Below, piece by piece: positions 34,852 to 43,504 of a stretch of DNA of 64,000 nt (position 1 is its first letter; the number at the start of each line of letters is the position of its first letter). The notes under the pieces are model-generated. The model was given only the letters and a program-made list of their open reading frames with translations, did no database searches and was not told the DNA's origin. The position numbers and the translations under genes are program-made. The stretch is from an uncultured Marinobacterium sp. (GTDB taxonomy: Bacteria; Pseudomonadota; Gammaproteobacteria; Pseudomonadales; Balneatricaceae): the NCBI GenBank assembly GCA_947501565.1, contig CANMWJ010000015.1:50688-114687 (forward strand), read 5' to 3'.

Positions 34852-35340
34852 ATGAGTGATAAAGCAGCAGTGATCTATAGCACCACCATCAAACCCGAGT
34901 GGCTTGATTACAACAACCATATGAATGTGGCTTATTACGTGCTGATCTTTGATCATGCCGGCGAGCAGCTGGCGGAAGATCTCGGCCTGGGTGAGGAGGT
35001 CACACGCCAAACCGATATCTCATGGATGGTCCTGGAAAACCACATTACTTATGACAACGAAGTGGTGCTGGATCAGCCTGTTGATGTGCGTATGCAGCTG
35101 GTGGATTACGACCGCAAACGCCTGCATCTCTACTTTGAGATGTATGCTAAAAATGAAGATGGGACTGAATATCTGGCCTCAACTCTGGAACAGATGGCGA
35201 TGTGTGTGGACCTGAAAGCTCGTAAAAGCGCTGAATTCCCAGAGGCAGTTATAGCAAATATACAGCGACTGGAAGCCGAACAGGCAGATATTGGCAAGCC
35301 TGAAAACATCGGTCGGAAGATTGGTATCCGTCGCAAGTAA
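34852..35340 (+). CDS. Hot-dog-fold acyl-CoA thioesterase
   Basis: A 162-residue thioesterase of the 4-hydroxybenzoyl-CoA type: WLDYNNHMNVAYYVLIFDHA carries the conserved D-x-N-x-H-x-N active-site region, followed by ENHITYDNEVVLDQPVDVRM. Very similar proteins act on betainyl-CoA in carnitine breakdown, but the carnitine genes are not in the window. The start at 34852 (MSDKAAVIYST) is preferred to a TTG at 34819. Confidence 0.85.
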   Translation: MSDKAAVIYSTTIKPEWLDYNNHMNVAYYVLIFDHAGEQLAEDLGLGEEVTRQTDISWMVLENHITYDNEVVLDQPVDVRMQLVDYDRKRLHLYFEMYAKNEDGTEYLASTLEQMAMCVDLKARKSAEFPEAVIANIQRLEAEQADIGKPENIGRKIGIRRK

Positions 35341-35365
35341 CGGCTTTAAAAGGCTTGATTGAAAG

Positions 35366-35394
35366 GAACCCGCGTTATGCGGGTTCTTTGTTTT
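35366..35394 (+). terminator. Intrinsic terminator of the thioesterase gene
   Basis: GAACCCGC, GTTAT, GCGGGTTC, then TTTGTTTT. Confidence 0.9.
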
Positions 35395-35485
35395 CTGCGA
35401 AGTACAGCTTCGTTTGCTGCTATAACCTGTTTACTGTGCTTTGTTACACTTACCGTTGCTTATTGACTGAGCCTTATAAACACCC

Positions 35486-36481
35486 ATGATTAATCCCCTT
35501 CAGTATCTTGTTGCTCGTTTCGGGCAGTTTGTTTCCGCGTTTGCGTTAGGTGCTGTCCTGCTGGGAGCGTTTGCACCAGCAGTGAATGCTGATGGCCGTC
35601 TGGTCTCACTGGGTACCGGAGGGGTGACTGGCTTGTATTACCCGGCGGGTGGTGCGCTATGTCGTTTGATGAACATAACCCGTGCGCAACATGGTATCCG
35701 TTGCGAGGTGCGCAGTACGCCAGGTTCGGTGACCAATCTGAAGCGGGTGATTGGCGGTAAGTTGGATGTGGGCATTGCCGAGGCGGGGCAGCTGCATGAC
35801 GCAGTAACGGGGCAGGGGAAGTTCACAGAGCCAAATCCTCAACTAAGAGCGCTGTTTAACCTCTACCCGGAATATATCTCGGTGTTGAGTCGCACCGACA
35901 GCGGGATCAGCAGCTTTGCCGATCTGCGTGGTAAACGGGTGAATATCGGCAAAGAGGGCAGCAGTCAGCGTATTACCCTGGCGATGTTGATGTCGGCGCG
36001 TAAATGGCGGCTGGGAGATTTCTCCGAGGTTCACCAGTTGGCACCGGCTAAACAGGCGAAGGCACTCTGCGAAAATAAGATTGATGCCACGCTGTATGTG
36101 GTGGGGCATCCCAGTGGTGCGATCAAGGAAGCGATCCGGGATTGTGATAGCGCGCTGATCAGTCTGGCGCCCGAGGATATCGCTGCGGTGATTGCGCACA
36201 ATCCGCACTACCAGTCACTGACTCTGAGCGGCCACTATTACGGCGAAGGTCAGGCGGATGTGCAGACCGCAGGTGTGAACGCCACGCTGTTTACCCGCAG
36301 CGATATGCCGGAAGAGGTCGCGTATGCCATGGTAGAAGCGTTGTTCTCCCAGTTTGAAAAATTCCGCCGTTTGCATCCCGCGTTTGCCCATCTGAAGATC
36401 GAAGATATGGTCGGCACGCCGTTGGCAGCGCCGATGCATCCCGGTGCAGAGCGTTATTTTCGGGAAGCTGGGATGCTGTGA
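35486..36481 (+). CDS. TAXI-family TRAP periplasmic binding protein, orphan copy
   Basis: A 331-residue TAXI receptor. Signal peptide to about residue 36 (LGAFAPAVNADG), then LVSLGTGGVTGLYYPAGGAL, the family's ligand-loop start. It resembles the second TAXI receptor at 38883 over its full length (shared HPSGAIKEA and RLHPAF segments). No permease gene is adjacent; the next gene is a convergent histidine kinase. It may share the permease at 40217 or act as a sensor protein. Confidence 0.92.
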   Translation: MINPLQYLVARFGQFVSAFALGAVLLGAFAPAVNADGRLVSLGTGGVTGLYYPAGGALCRLMNITRAQHGIRCEVRSTPGSVTNLKRVIGGKLDVGIAEAGQLHDAVTGQGKFTEPNPQLRALFNLYPEYISVLSRTDSGISSFADLRGKRVNIGKEGSSQRITLAMLMSARKWRLGDFSEVHQLAPAKQAKALCENKIDATLYVVGHPSGAIKEAIRDCDSALISLAPEDIAAVIAHNPHYQSLTLSGHYYGEGQADVQTAGVNATLFTRSDMPEEVAYAMVEALFSQFEKFRRLHPAFAHLKIEDMVGTPLAAPMHPGAERYFREAGML

Positions 36482-36491
36482 TAGCAGGTGG

Positions 36492-36616
36492 TGTTGGGCA
36501 ACGCTTGGGGTGTTGGCCAACCTGCGGGGCAGGGATGTTGGGAGTCGCTACGCTCGTCGCCAACCTACGAATAATAAAGCTCTGTAGGTTGTCCATCGCG
36601 CAGCGATGCGCAACAG
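36492..36616. repeat. Three REP-like elements between convergent genes
   Basis: Units at 36492-36524, 36536-36568 and 36584-36616 in mixed orientation, filling the gap between the TAXI receptor and the histidine kinase. The middle unit is almost identical to those of the 8.6-9.3 kb array; the outer two are diverged. Confidence 0.75.
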
Positions 36617-36617
36617 C

Positions 36618-38189
36618 TTAGTTTTCGGTTGCCGCCATTGGCAATGTCATACGGAAATGCGCGCCGCTCTTACTCGGCATACAGTCGATATGCCCGTCCA
36701 GCAACTGGCTCACCAGGTTAAAGGTGATGTGCATCCCCAGTCCGCTGCAGCCCTGACCGCGTTTGGTGGTCATGAACGGCTCGAACACTTTGTGCTGCCA
36801 CCCCTCCTGAACACCTACGCCGTTGTCGCGGTAGTCGATAATCAGTTGATCCTGCCCTTGGTTGATATTGATCTGGATCTCGCCGCCGGGTTGGTTCTCA
36901 AATCCATGCAATAACGAGTTCAGAATCAGGTTGGTGAAGATCTGGTAATAGGCACCGGGGTAGCTGTCCAGCTGCAGGTGATCCGGACCGTTGATGTGGA
37001 TTGCAGGTTGGCAGCGTTTCAGGCGCGGTTGCAGGGAGGTGAGGATCTCATCAAGATACTGGATCAGGTCGAAGCTGCGGCGCTGTTCGCTGGACTGGTC
37101 AACGGATACCTGTTTAAAGGCGCTGATCAGCTGGGCGGCGCGCTCGAGGTTCTGGCAGATCATCTGACTGCTCTCTACCGCTGTATCCGCCAGTGGATTG
37201 TCCGGGTTGAGCTGTTGCTGCAGTTTGGCCTGATCGGCGAGGAAAGAGGCAGCGGTAAAACCGATGCCGATCGGTGTGTTGATCTCATGGGCGACACCGG
37301 CAACCAGACCGCCTAGTGCGGCCAGTTTCTTGGATTCCACCAGTTGCTGCTGGGTGGCCTGTAGTTTCGCCAGCGTGTCGTGCAGCTCCTGATTACGTTC
37401 CTCCAGCTCCTGCGTACGGTCGGTCACGCGCTGTTCCAGCTCCGCATTCAATCGCTCAAGAGCATGCTCCGCCTCGGCGCGTTTACTCATATCCTGCAGC
37501 ATCGATTCACGCATGCCGTTCATCGCGTCCACCACCTGACTCAGCTCATCGTCTCGCTTTTTGCCAGGGCGTTTCAGAATCAGAGGTCGGTCCAGATGGT
37601 CTAGTTTCAGGCGGCGGGCGTAGTCGGCCATGGTGCCCAGATGCTGGGTGATTAGGCGATGGAAGATGGTGAGGATAAAGATCGACACCAGAAAGGTTTT
37701 GATCCCCTGGGAGGCCAGGATTACCAGTACCTTGTCACCCAAGCGGCGGTAGACCTCGTCCAGGCTGATGATCAGTGTCAGGTGGCCCACATCAAACAGT
37801 GTGCCGTTGCTGGCGCGGTGCTGCAGGTCGTACTGACGCTCCACGATCGGACCGTTCTCCGGACGGCTGCCCGCAGCGTAGAAATCACCGAACTGGGAGG
37901 TGATCTCCAGATAACGAACGTCGGGCAGTTGGTAGAGGCCGTCTAGCTGTACCTGAATCTGGTCGGGGCTGATCTCCCACAAACTGTTGGAGAGGCTGTT
38001 CAAAGAGCTGGCTTCTATCTGTAGCAGGCGTTCGTCGATGGCGGAGAGTTCGTAACGGTAGTCGAGCCAGAGCTGGGTGCCCGTAGCGATCAGTGTGATC
38101 GCCGAGCTGCACAGCAGAATCGCCGCCAGCAGGCGCAGGCCCAGTGGCTTGTGGAATCGAAACTGATTGAAACGTTGCAGCAAGCTCAT
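36618..38189 (-). CDS. Membrane sensor histidine kinase
   Basis: A 523-residue kinase. TM1 (about 18-40), a periplasmic sensor domain of about 120 residues, TM2 (about 160-182), HAMP-like linker, coiled coil (ALERLNAELEQRVTDRTQEL), phospho-acceptor histidine in AGVAHEINTPIGIG, then an HATPase domain with N box NLILNSLLHG, DNGVGV and SGLGMHI. No receiver domain. It follows an SMR pump gene by 9 bases and faces the orphan TAXI receptor. Its partner regulator is not adjacent. Confidence 0.93.
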   Translation of the reverse strand: MSLLQRFNQFRFHKPLGLRLLAAILLCSSAITLIATGTQLWLDYRYELSAIDERLLQIEASSLNSLSNSLWEISPDQIQVQLDGLYQLPDVRYLEITSQFGDFYAAGSRPENGPIVERQYDLQHRASNGTLFDVGHLTLIISLDEVYRRLGDKVLVILASQGIKTFLVSIFILTIFHRLITQHLGTMADYARRLKLDHLDRPLILKRPGKKRDDELSQVVDAMNGMRESMLQDMSKRAEAEHALERLNAELEQRVTDRTQELEERNQELHDTLAKLQATQQQLVESKKLAALGGLVAGVAHEINTPIGIGFTAASFLADQAKLQQQLNPDNPLADTAVESSQMICQNLERAAQLISAFKQVSVDQSSEQRRSFDLIQYLDEILTSLQPRLKRCQPAIHINGPDHLQLDSYPGAYYQIFTNLILNSLLHGFENQPGGEIQININQGQDQLIIDYRDNGVGVQEGWQHKVFEPFMTTKRGQGCSGLGMHITFNLVSQLLDGHIDCMPSKSGAHFRMTLPMAATEN

Positions 38190-38198
38190 AGCAGATCG

Positions 38199-38531
38199 TC
38201 AATGGGTACTGGTGTTGGAAAACAGGTTGATCACCGCGACACCCGCGATAATCAGGCCGATACCGATCAGGGCGGGTAGATCCAGTGTCTGTTTATAGAC
38301 AATTGCTGCCACAGCGCTGACCAACACAATACCCAATCCGCACCAGATCGCATAGGCGATACCCAGTGGCATCGTACGCAATGTCAGCGAAAGCGCCCAG
38401 AAGGCGATGCCGTAACCGACCACAACCACGAGCGAAGGCCAGAAGCGGGTAAAACCTTCGCTGGATTTCAGCGCGGTGGTGGCAACCACTTCGGAGGAGA
38501 TGGCAACGAGCAGAAACAACCAGTTCTTCAT
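38199..38531 (-). CDS. Small multidrug resistance (SMR) transporter
   Basis: A 110-residue, four-helix SMR protein. The essential membrane glutamate is in LLVAISSEVVATTALKSSEG, with the conserved IAYAIWCGLGIVLV in helix 3. It is of EmrE/QacE type and exchanges protons for cationic drugs or guanidinium-like compounds. The start is the ATG at 38531 with AGGAAA upstream. Nine bases before the histidine kinase gene, so co-transcribed with it. Confidence 0.92.
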   Translation of the reverse strand: MKNWLFLLVAISSEVVATTALKSSEGFTRFWPSLVVVVGYGIAFWALSLTLRTMPLGIAYAIWCGLGIVLVSAVAAIVYKQTLDLPALIGIGLIIAGVAVINLFSNTSTH

Positions 38532-38748
38532 AGGGATCGGTTTCCTGAGGGGGATCGCAAGGACCGAAATTTTTTCACAGATCATCGGGCGTAAACAAGC
38601 GAGATTTCTTAGGGCAGGGTAGCCGCTTTTCTTATGCGGATTGTTACTGAATTGAAAAATGGCACGCGAGGAGGTTTTGTTGGCATGGCAGGCGGTCTTG
38701 GCGGTGAAGTGTTTCCCATATGTTAGAGCGGTCTCCAAACGACAGCCC

Positions 38749-38802
38749 GCCTGGATAAGTCGGTGATGGATTGAGAATGAAGGGGCCATCACCGATCCAG
38801 GC
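38749..38802 (+). promoter_or_regulatory. Strong two-part hairpin upstream of the TAXI receptor gene
   Basis: GCCTGGAT/ATCCAGGC and CGGTGATGG/CCATCACCG form a 17-bp stem with a 4-base bulge and a 16-base loop, 80 bases before the start codon. No T run. It may stabilise the mRNA or act as a cis-regulatory structure. The rest of 38532-38882 is plain promoter-type sequence. Confidence 0.6.
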
Positions 38803-38882
38803 AACAACGCAGCAGCAGCGATGCTGCTGATAAGAACTTACTCATACCCGGTTACGGGTGAATAAAGATAAGAAGGGTTCCC

Positions 38883-39872
38883 ATGTCCATTAAGAACAAA
38901 CTTGCAACGACACTTCTCTCCTCCGCAGTGGGTCTGGCAGCATCGTTCTCTATGACTGCTAACGCAGCAGATCAAACCTATGTGACTATCGGTACCGGTG
39001 GTCAGACAGGTGTGTACTACGTAGTTGGTCAGTCTATCTGCCGTCTGGTAAACCGTGAAACCAAAGACCACGGCATCAAGTGTACTGCTCCTTCTACCGG
39101 CGGTTCCGTAGCGAACATCAACGCTATCCGTCAGGGTCAGCAGGACATGGGTATGGCCCAGTCTGACTGGCAGTTCCACGCGCTGCACGGCTCCAAGCAC
39201 AAGACCTTCGTGGAGCAGGGTAAATTCAACAACCTGCGTGCACTGTTCTCAGTTCACAACGAGCCATTCACTGTAGTGGCACGTGCGGACTCCGGCGTTG
39301 AATCTTTCGACGATCTGGAAGGTAAGCGTGTAAACCTGAACAACCCTGGTTCCGGTACCCGCGGCACCATGGAAGTGATCATGGCTGAGAAGGGCTGGAC
39401 TAAGGACAGCTTCAAACTGGCGGCTGAGCTGAAAGCGGCTGAGCAGGCACAGGCGCTGTGTGACAACAAACTGGACGTAATGCTGTACTCCGTTGGTCAC
39501 CCATCAGGTGCGATCAAAGAAGCGACTACTTCCTGTAACGCAAAAGTGATCCCTGTAACCGGTCCGGTAATCGACAAGCTGATCGCTGAAAACGATTACT
39601 ACGCGAACGCGACCATCAAAGGTGGCCTGTACAAAGGCACCGACGCAGACGTTGCAACCTTCGGTAACGCTGCGACTTTCGTAAGCTCCGCTGATGTAGA
39701 TGCTGACACTGTGTACACCGTAGTGAAAGCGGTATTCGACAACTTCGACCGCTTCAAGCGTCTGCACCCTGCATTCAACAACCTGGACCCTCAGCAGATG
39801 ATCTCTGGTGGTCTGTCCGCTCCACTGCACGACGGTGCGGTTCGTTACTACAAAGAACGCGGCTGGATGTAA
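38883..39872 (+). CDS. TAXI-family TRAP periplasmic binding protein
   Basis: A 329-residue receptor with signal peptide (MSIKNKLATTLLSSAVGLAA ... ANAADQ), then TYVTIGTGGQTGVYYVVGQS. Codon use is strongly biased, with frequent CTG, CGT, GGT and AAC and few rare codons, as in highly expressed proteins. TAXI receptors usually bind glutamate, alpha-ketoglutarate or similar dicarboxylates. Its permease follows at 40217 after a hairpin-rich gap. Confidence 0.95.
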   Translation: MSIKNKLATTLLSSAVGLAASFSMTANAADQTYVTIGTGGQTGVYYVVGQSICRLVNRETKDHGIKCTAPSTGGSVANINAIRQGQQDMGMAQSDWQFHALHGSKHKTFVEQGKFNNLRALFSVHNEPFTVVARADSGVESFDDLEGKRVNLNNPGSGTRGTMEVIMAEKGWTKDSFKLAAELKAAEQAQALCDNKLDVMLYSVGHPSGAIKEATTSCNAKVIPVTGPVIDKLIAENDYYANATIKGGLYKGTDADVATFGNAATFVSSADVDADTVYTVVKAVFDNFDRFKRLHPAFNNLDPQQMISGGLSAPLHDGAVRYYKERGWM

Positions 39873-39896
39873 TTCAACCGGAAGCTCTGTGTTGAT

Positions 39897-40171
39897 GCCC
39901 GCCGACAGGTTGGCGGGCGGTAGGACCTGAACTTATTCGGTACGCTGCGGGCTCGGTTGGTCTCGCAGCTGCCGCTCTTATCCCCCCCAGGTTCAGGCCA
40001 GACCACCGCTCCCTTGGCGCAACCTCTGATGTCGGAGGTTGCATCCTGCAGCGGGCTAAGGCGCAGATCTTCAGTTCTTAACGTAGAGGGCGTGGGCAAC
40101 TCAGTGGCCCGCTCCCGCCGGAGATCGCTGTTCGTCTCCTGTCGTACTGATGTGCAGATCAGCACGACAGG
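39897..40171 (+). promoter_or_regulatory. Hairpins between the TAXI receptor and permease genes
   Basis: GCCCGCC/GGCGGGC (39897-39918) and CCTGTCGT-ACTGAT with ATCAGC-ACGACAGG (40138-40171), the latter followed after 14 bases by a T run. They could lower permease expression relative to the receptor. No ORF of note lies in the 344-base gap. Confidence 0.6.
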
Positions 40172-40216
40172 GGCGGGCAGGGGTCTCTTTTTTTAATTCT
40201 GAATTTGGGAGCTGAC

Positions 40217-42838
40217 ATGACGAATCTGCAAAGCAGACAGGATCAGGTCGACGAGAAAGAACTGCAGGAGATGGTGGCCGCCAACGACACCGGCGCGCGT
40301 ATTCCTGCTGGCTTTCCGGGTAAGTTGTTGCTGGCGGTTGCTTTGTGCTGGTCTCTGTTCCAGCTGTGGATCGCATCCCCACTGCCGTTTTACGACTGGC
40401 CGCTGATCGGTAGCTTCGGTATTTTCAACGACACCGAGGTGCGCTCCATCCACCTGGCGTTCGCGACGTTCCTCGCGTTCACTGCATACCCGGCTTTCGC
40501 GCGCTCGCCGCGTCACCATATTCCGCTGAACGATATCGTTCTTTGTGCACTGGGTGCCTTCAGTGCCGCTTATATCTTCCTGTTTTACGAGCAGCTGGCT
40601 GGACGTCCGGGCCTGCCGAATACCCAGGACCTGATTGTGTCCGTGATCGGTATTGTGCTGCTGCTGGAAGCGACCCGCCGTACGCTGGGACCGCCACTGA
40701 TGATCGTGGCGATTGTGTTCCTGACCTACTCGCTGGCCGGTCCTTACATGCCGGACCTGATCGCGCATAAAGGCGTCACACTAAAAGAGCTTGTTAACCA
40801 CCAGTGGCTGACGACAGAAGGCGTTTTTGGTATTGCGCTTGGCGTATCCTCCAACTTTGTATTCCTGTTTGTACTGTTTGGTGCGCTGCTCGATAAAGCG
40901 GGTGCCGGTAACTACTTTATTCAGGTGGCGTTCTCCCTGCTGGGTCACATGCGTGGCGGTCCGGCAAAAGCGGCGGTTGTATCTTCCGGCCTGACCGGTC
41001 TGATCTCCGGCTCCTCTATCGCCAACGTGGTAACCACCGGTACCTTCACCATACCGATGATGAAACGTGTCGGTTTCACCTCCGAGAAGGCGGGTGCAGT
41101 TGAGGTGGCGTCCTCCGTAAACGGGCAGATCATGCCACCAGTCATGGGTGCCGCAGCGTTCCTGATGGTGGAATATGTGGGCATCTCCTACGTAGATGTG
41201 ATCACCCATGCTTTCCTGCCCGCGCTGATCTCCTACCTGGCGCTGATTTACATCGTGCATCTGGAAGCGCTGAAACAGAACATGCAGGGCTTGCCGCGCC
41301 GCGTTGAAGTGAAAGCATGGCAGCTGCGTTTGCTTGGCCTACTGACCGGTTTCCTGATCACAGCAGCGATTGCGGCGGTGGTGTACTTCGGCATCGGCTG
41401 GATCAAACCGACCTTCGGCGACTACGCCAGTGTGGTGATCGCTGTGCTGTTGGGGGCGACTTACCTTTATCTGGTGCGTTACGCAGCCAGTGTGCCGGAC
41501 CTGAAGCTGGACGATCCAAGCTCACCGATGGTGCAGCTGCCGGAAGTAGGGCCGACCGTGAAATCTGGTCTGCACTTCCTGCTGCCGGTTGTGGTGCTGG
41601 TGTGGTGTCTGATGATCGAACGTCTGTCACCGGGGTTGTCTGCATTTTGGGCCTCTGTGCTGATGATCTTCATTCTGGTGACCCAGCGTCCGCTGATTGC
41701 GTACTTCCGTAAGCAGAACGATCTGAAAGCGCGTTTGCGTCAGGGCTTCAATGAACTGATCGACGGGCTGATCGTGGGTGCACGCAACATGATCGGTATC
41801 GGTATCGCGACTGCGACCGCGGGTATCATCGTAGGTGCAGTCTCCCAGACCGGCGTTGGCTCCGTGCTGGCGGATCTGGTTGAGGTGCTCTCCATGGGCA
41901 ACCTGCTGTTGATGCTGATTCTGACGGCGATCCTCAGTCTGATTCTGGGCATGGGTTTGCCGACCACAGCGAACTACATCGTTGTTTCTTCTTTGCTGGC
42001 TCCGGTGGTGATCTCACTGGGTCAGGAGTCCGGGCTGATTGTGCCGCTGATCGCGGTGCATCTGTTCGTGTTCTACTTCGGCATCATGGCGGACGTGACC
42101 CCTCCGGTGGGTCTGGCCTCCTTTGCCGCGGCAGCGGTTTCCGGTGGTGATCCTATCCGGACCGGTTTCCAGGCGTTCAGCTACAGCCTGCGTACCGCCG
42201 CGCTGCCATTCCTGTTTATCTTCAATACCGACCTGCTGCTGATCGATGTGAGTTGGGTTGAGGGTATTCAGATCTTCATCGTGGCGACCATTGCCATGCT
42301 GATCTTCACCGCTGCGACCCAAGGTTACTTCTTTGCCCGCAACCGCTGGTATGAAACCGCACTCCTGCTGCTGATCGCGTTCTCGCTGTTCCGTCCGGGT
42401 TTCTGGATGGACCGCATCGTGGCGCCGTATCAGCAGATCAGCCCGACAGCGCTGGTGCAGGCGGCGGATGATCTGGCGCCGGGTACGGAACTGCGCTTCT
42501 GGATCGACGGTGAAGATGATGTGGGTAACCCACGCTCCTTTGTAGCGAATCTGACGCTGGGTCAGGGTGATGACGGTCTATCCCGTCTCGCCGATACCGG
42601 TATCGAACTGATCGACAACGATGGCAAAACCGTCGTGGATTATGTGGCTTATGACAGTGCGGCGGAACATGCCGGTCTGGCCTTCGATCAGGTGATCACC
42701 GGGGTGGAGGCGCCACAAGCGCAGCCACCGAAACAGCTGATCTACATTCCGGCCATCGCACTGCTGGCCCTGTTGATCGTGCTGCAGCGTCGTCGCCGTA
42801 AAGAGGAACCGGTAACCGCACAAACGGTTGCCTGCTAA
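40217..42838 (+). CDS. TRAP transporter fused permease (TAXI type, DctQ-DctM)
   Basis: An 873-residue membrane protein joining the small (four-helix) and large (twelve-helix) TRAP permease parts. SGLISGSSIANVVTTGTFTI, MPPVMGAAAFLMVEYVG and LGMGLPTTANYIVVSSLLAP are diagnostic. After the permease, a C-terminal DUF3394-type domain (about residues 740-850, PDZ-like, ending in a final helix and RRRRK) is present. The ATG at 40217 follows GGGAG. Works with the receptor at 38883. Confidence 0.95.
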   Translation: MTNLQSRQDQVDEKELQEMVAANDTGARIPAGFPGKLLLAVALCWSLFQLWIASPLPFYDWPLIGSFGIFNDTEVRSIHLAFATFLAFTAYPAFARSPRHHIPLNDIVLCALGAFSAAYIFLFYEQLAGRPGLPNTQDLIVSVIGIVLLLEATRRTLGPPLMIVAIVFLTYSLAGPYMPDLIAHKGVTLKELVNHQWLTTEGVFGIALGVSSNFVFLFVLFGALLDKAGAGNYFIQVAFSLLGHMRGGPAKAAVVSSGLTGLISGSSIANVVTTGTFTIPMMKRVGFTSEKAGAVEVASSVNGQIMPPVMGAAAFLMVEYVGISYVDVITHAFLPALISYLALIYIVHLEALKQNMQGLPRRVEVKAWQLRLLGLLTGFLITAAIAAVVYFGIGWIKPTFGDYASVVIAVLLGATYLYLVRYAASVPDLKLDDPSSPMVQLPEVGPTVKSGLHFLLPVVVLVWCLMIERLSPGLSAFWASVLMIFILVTQRPLIAYFRKQNDLKARLRQGFNELIDGLIVGARNMIGIGIATATAGIIVGAVSQTGVGSVLADLVEVLSMGNLLLMLILTAILSLILGMGLPTTANYIVVSSLLAPVVISLGQESGLIVPLIAVHLFVFYFGIMADVTPPVGLASFAAAAVSGGDPIRTGFQAFSYSLRTAALPFLFIFNTDLLLIDVSWVEGIQIFIVATIAMLIFTAATQGYFFARNRWYETALLLLIAFSLFRPGFWMDRIVAPYQQISPTALVQAADDLAPGTELRFWIDGEDDVGNPRSFVANLTLGQGDDGLSRLADTGIELIDNDGKTVVDYVAYDSAAEHAGLAFDQVITGVEAPQAQPPKQLIYIPAIALLALLIVLQRRRRKEEPVTAQTVAC

Positions 42839-42907
42839 GGGCTGTTTTTCAGTCCCAATCGAAGTGCCCGGCTGTACCCCGGCCGGGCCAAATCGGAGAG
42901 AAAGCCG

Positions 42908-43339
42908 ATGTTTGAGAAAGTACTGGTACCGGTGGATCTGGAGGAGCCAGAGTTCACTGAAAAGTCCCTGCAACTGGCTCTAAGAGAGGTCCGCGAAAAC
43001 GGAGTAGAGTTGCATTTGATCACGGTTGTGCAAGGTTTTGGTAACTCACTGGTGGCATCCTTTTTCAGTGAGAAAGAGCACAAACGTGCGATGACCGAAG
43101 TGGCTCGTCATCTGAAGCAGTATGCCAGTGAAAAGCTGCCGGCAGAGCTGCACCCGGTGTTGAAGGTTTACGAAGGTTCACCGGCGGATCAGATTGTGCA
43201 GTATGTGAAAGAGCAGGCGATCGACCTGGTGGTGATGTCTGCGCACCATCGCTCGCATGTTGAAGAATTTCTGCTGGGATCGGTGTCAGCAAGGGTGGTC
43301 GAAAGGGCCAATTGCTCGGTGCTTTTGTTGAGAAATTGA
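42908..43339 (+). CDS. Universal stress protein (UspA family)
   Basis: A 143-residue single Usp domain (MFEKVLVPVDLEEPEFTEKS) with the ATP-binding pattern MSAHHRSHVEEFLLGSVSAR. A Usp gene ending a TRAP operon recalls TeaD of Halomonas, which regulates the TeaABC ectoine transporter. It is separated from the permease by 69 bases and followed by a strong terminator. Confidence 0.92.
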   Translation: MFEKVLVPVDLEEPEFTEKSLQLALREVRENGVELHLITVVQGFGNSLVASFFSEKEHKRAMTEVARHLKQYASEKLPAELHPVLKVYEGSPADQIVQYVKEQAIDLVVMSAHHRSHVEEFLLGSVSARVVERANCSVLLLRN

Positions 43340-43366
43340 GCAGAGAACTTTCAGGTAAGAATTGCG

Positions 43367-43397
43367 ATTAAAAACAGGATTATGTCCTGTTTTTAAT
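43367..43397 (+). terminator. Intrinsic terminator of the TAXI TRAP-usp operon
   Basis: Perfect 13-bp arms ATTAAAAACAGGA and TCCTGTTTTTAAT around TTATG, active in both directions. Confidence 0.9.
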
Positions 43398-43504
43398 ATC
43401 AAATTTGGTAAATGAAACTAGGCTTTAATCAGCATTAAGCTGTTAACGCTACTATACTTGCATAACAACAAAACTAACGCCTATACAGGATAAAATAACC
43501 AAAA

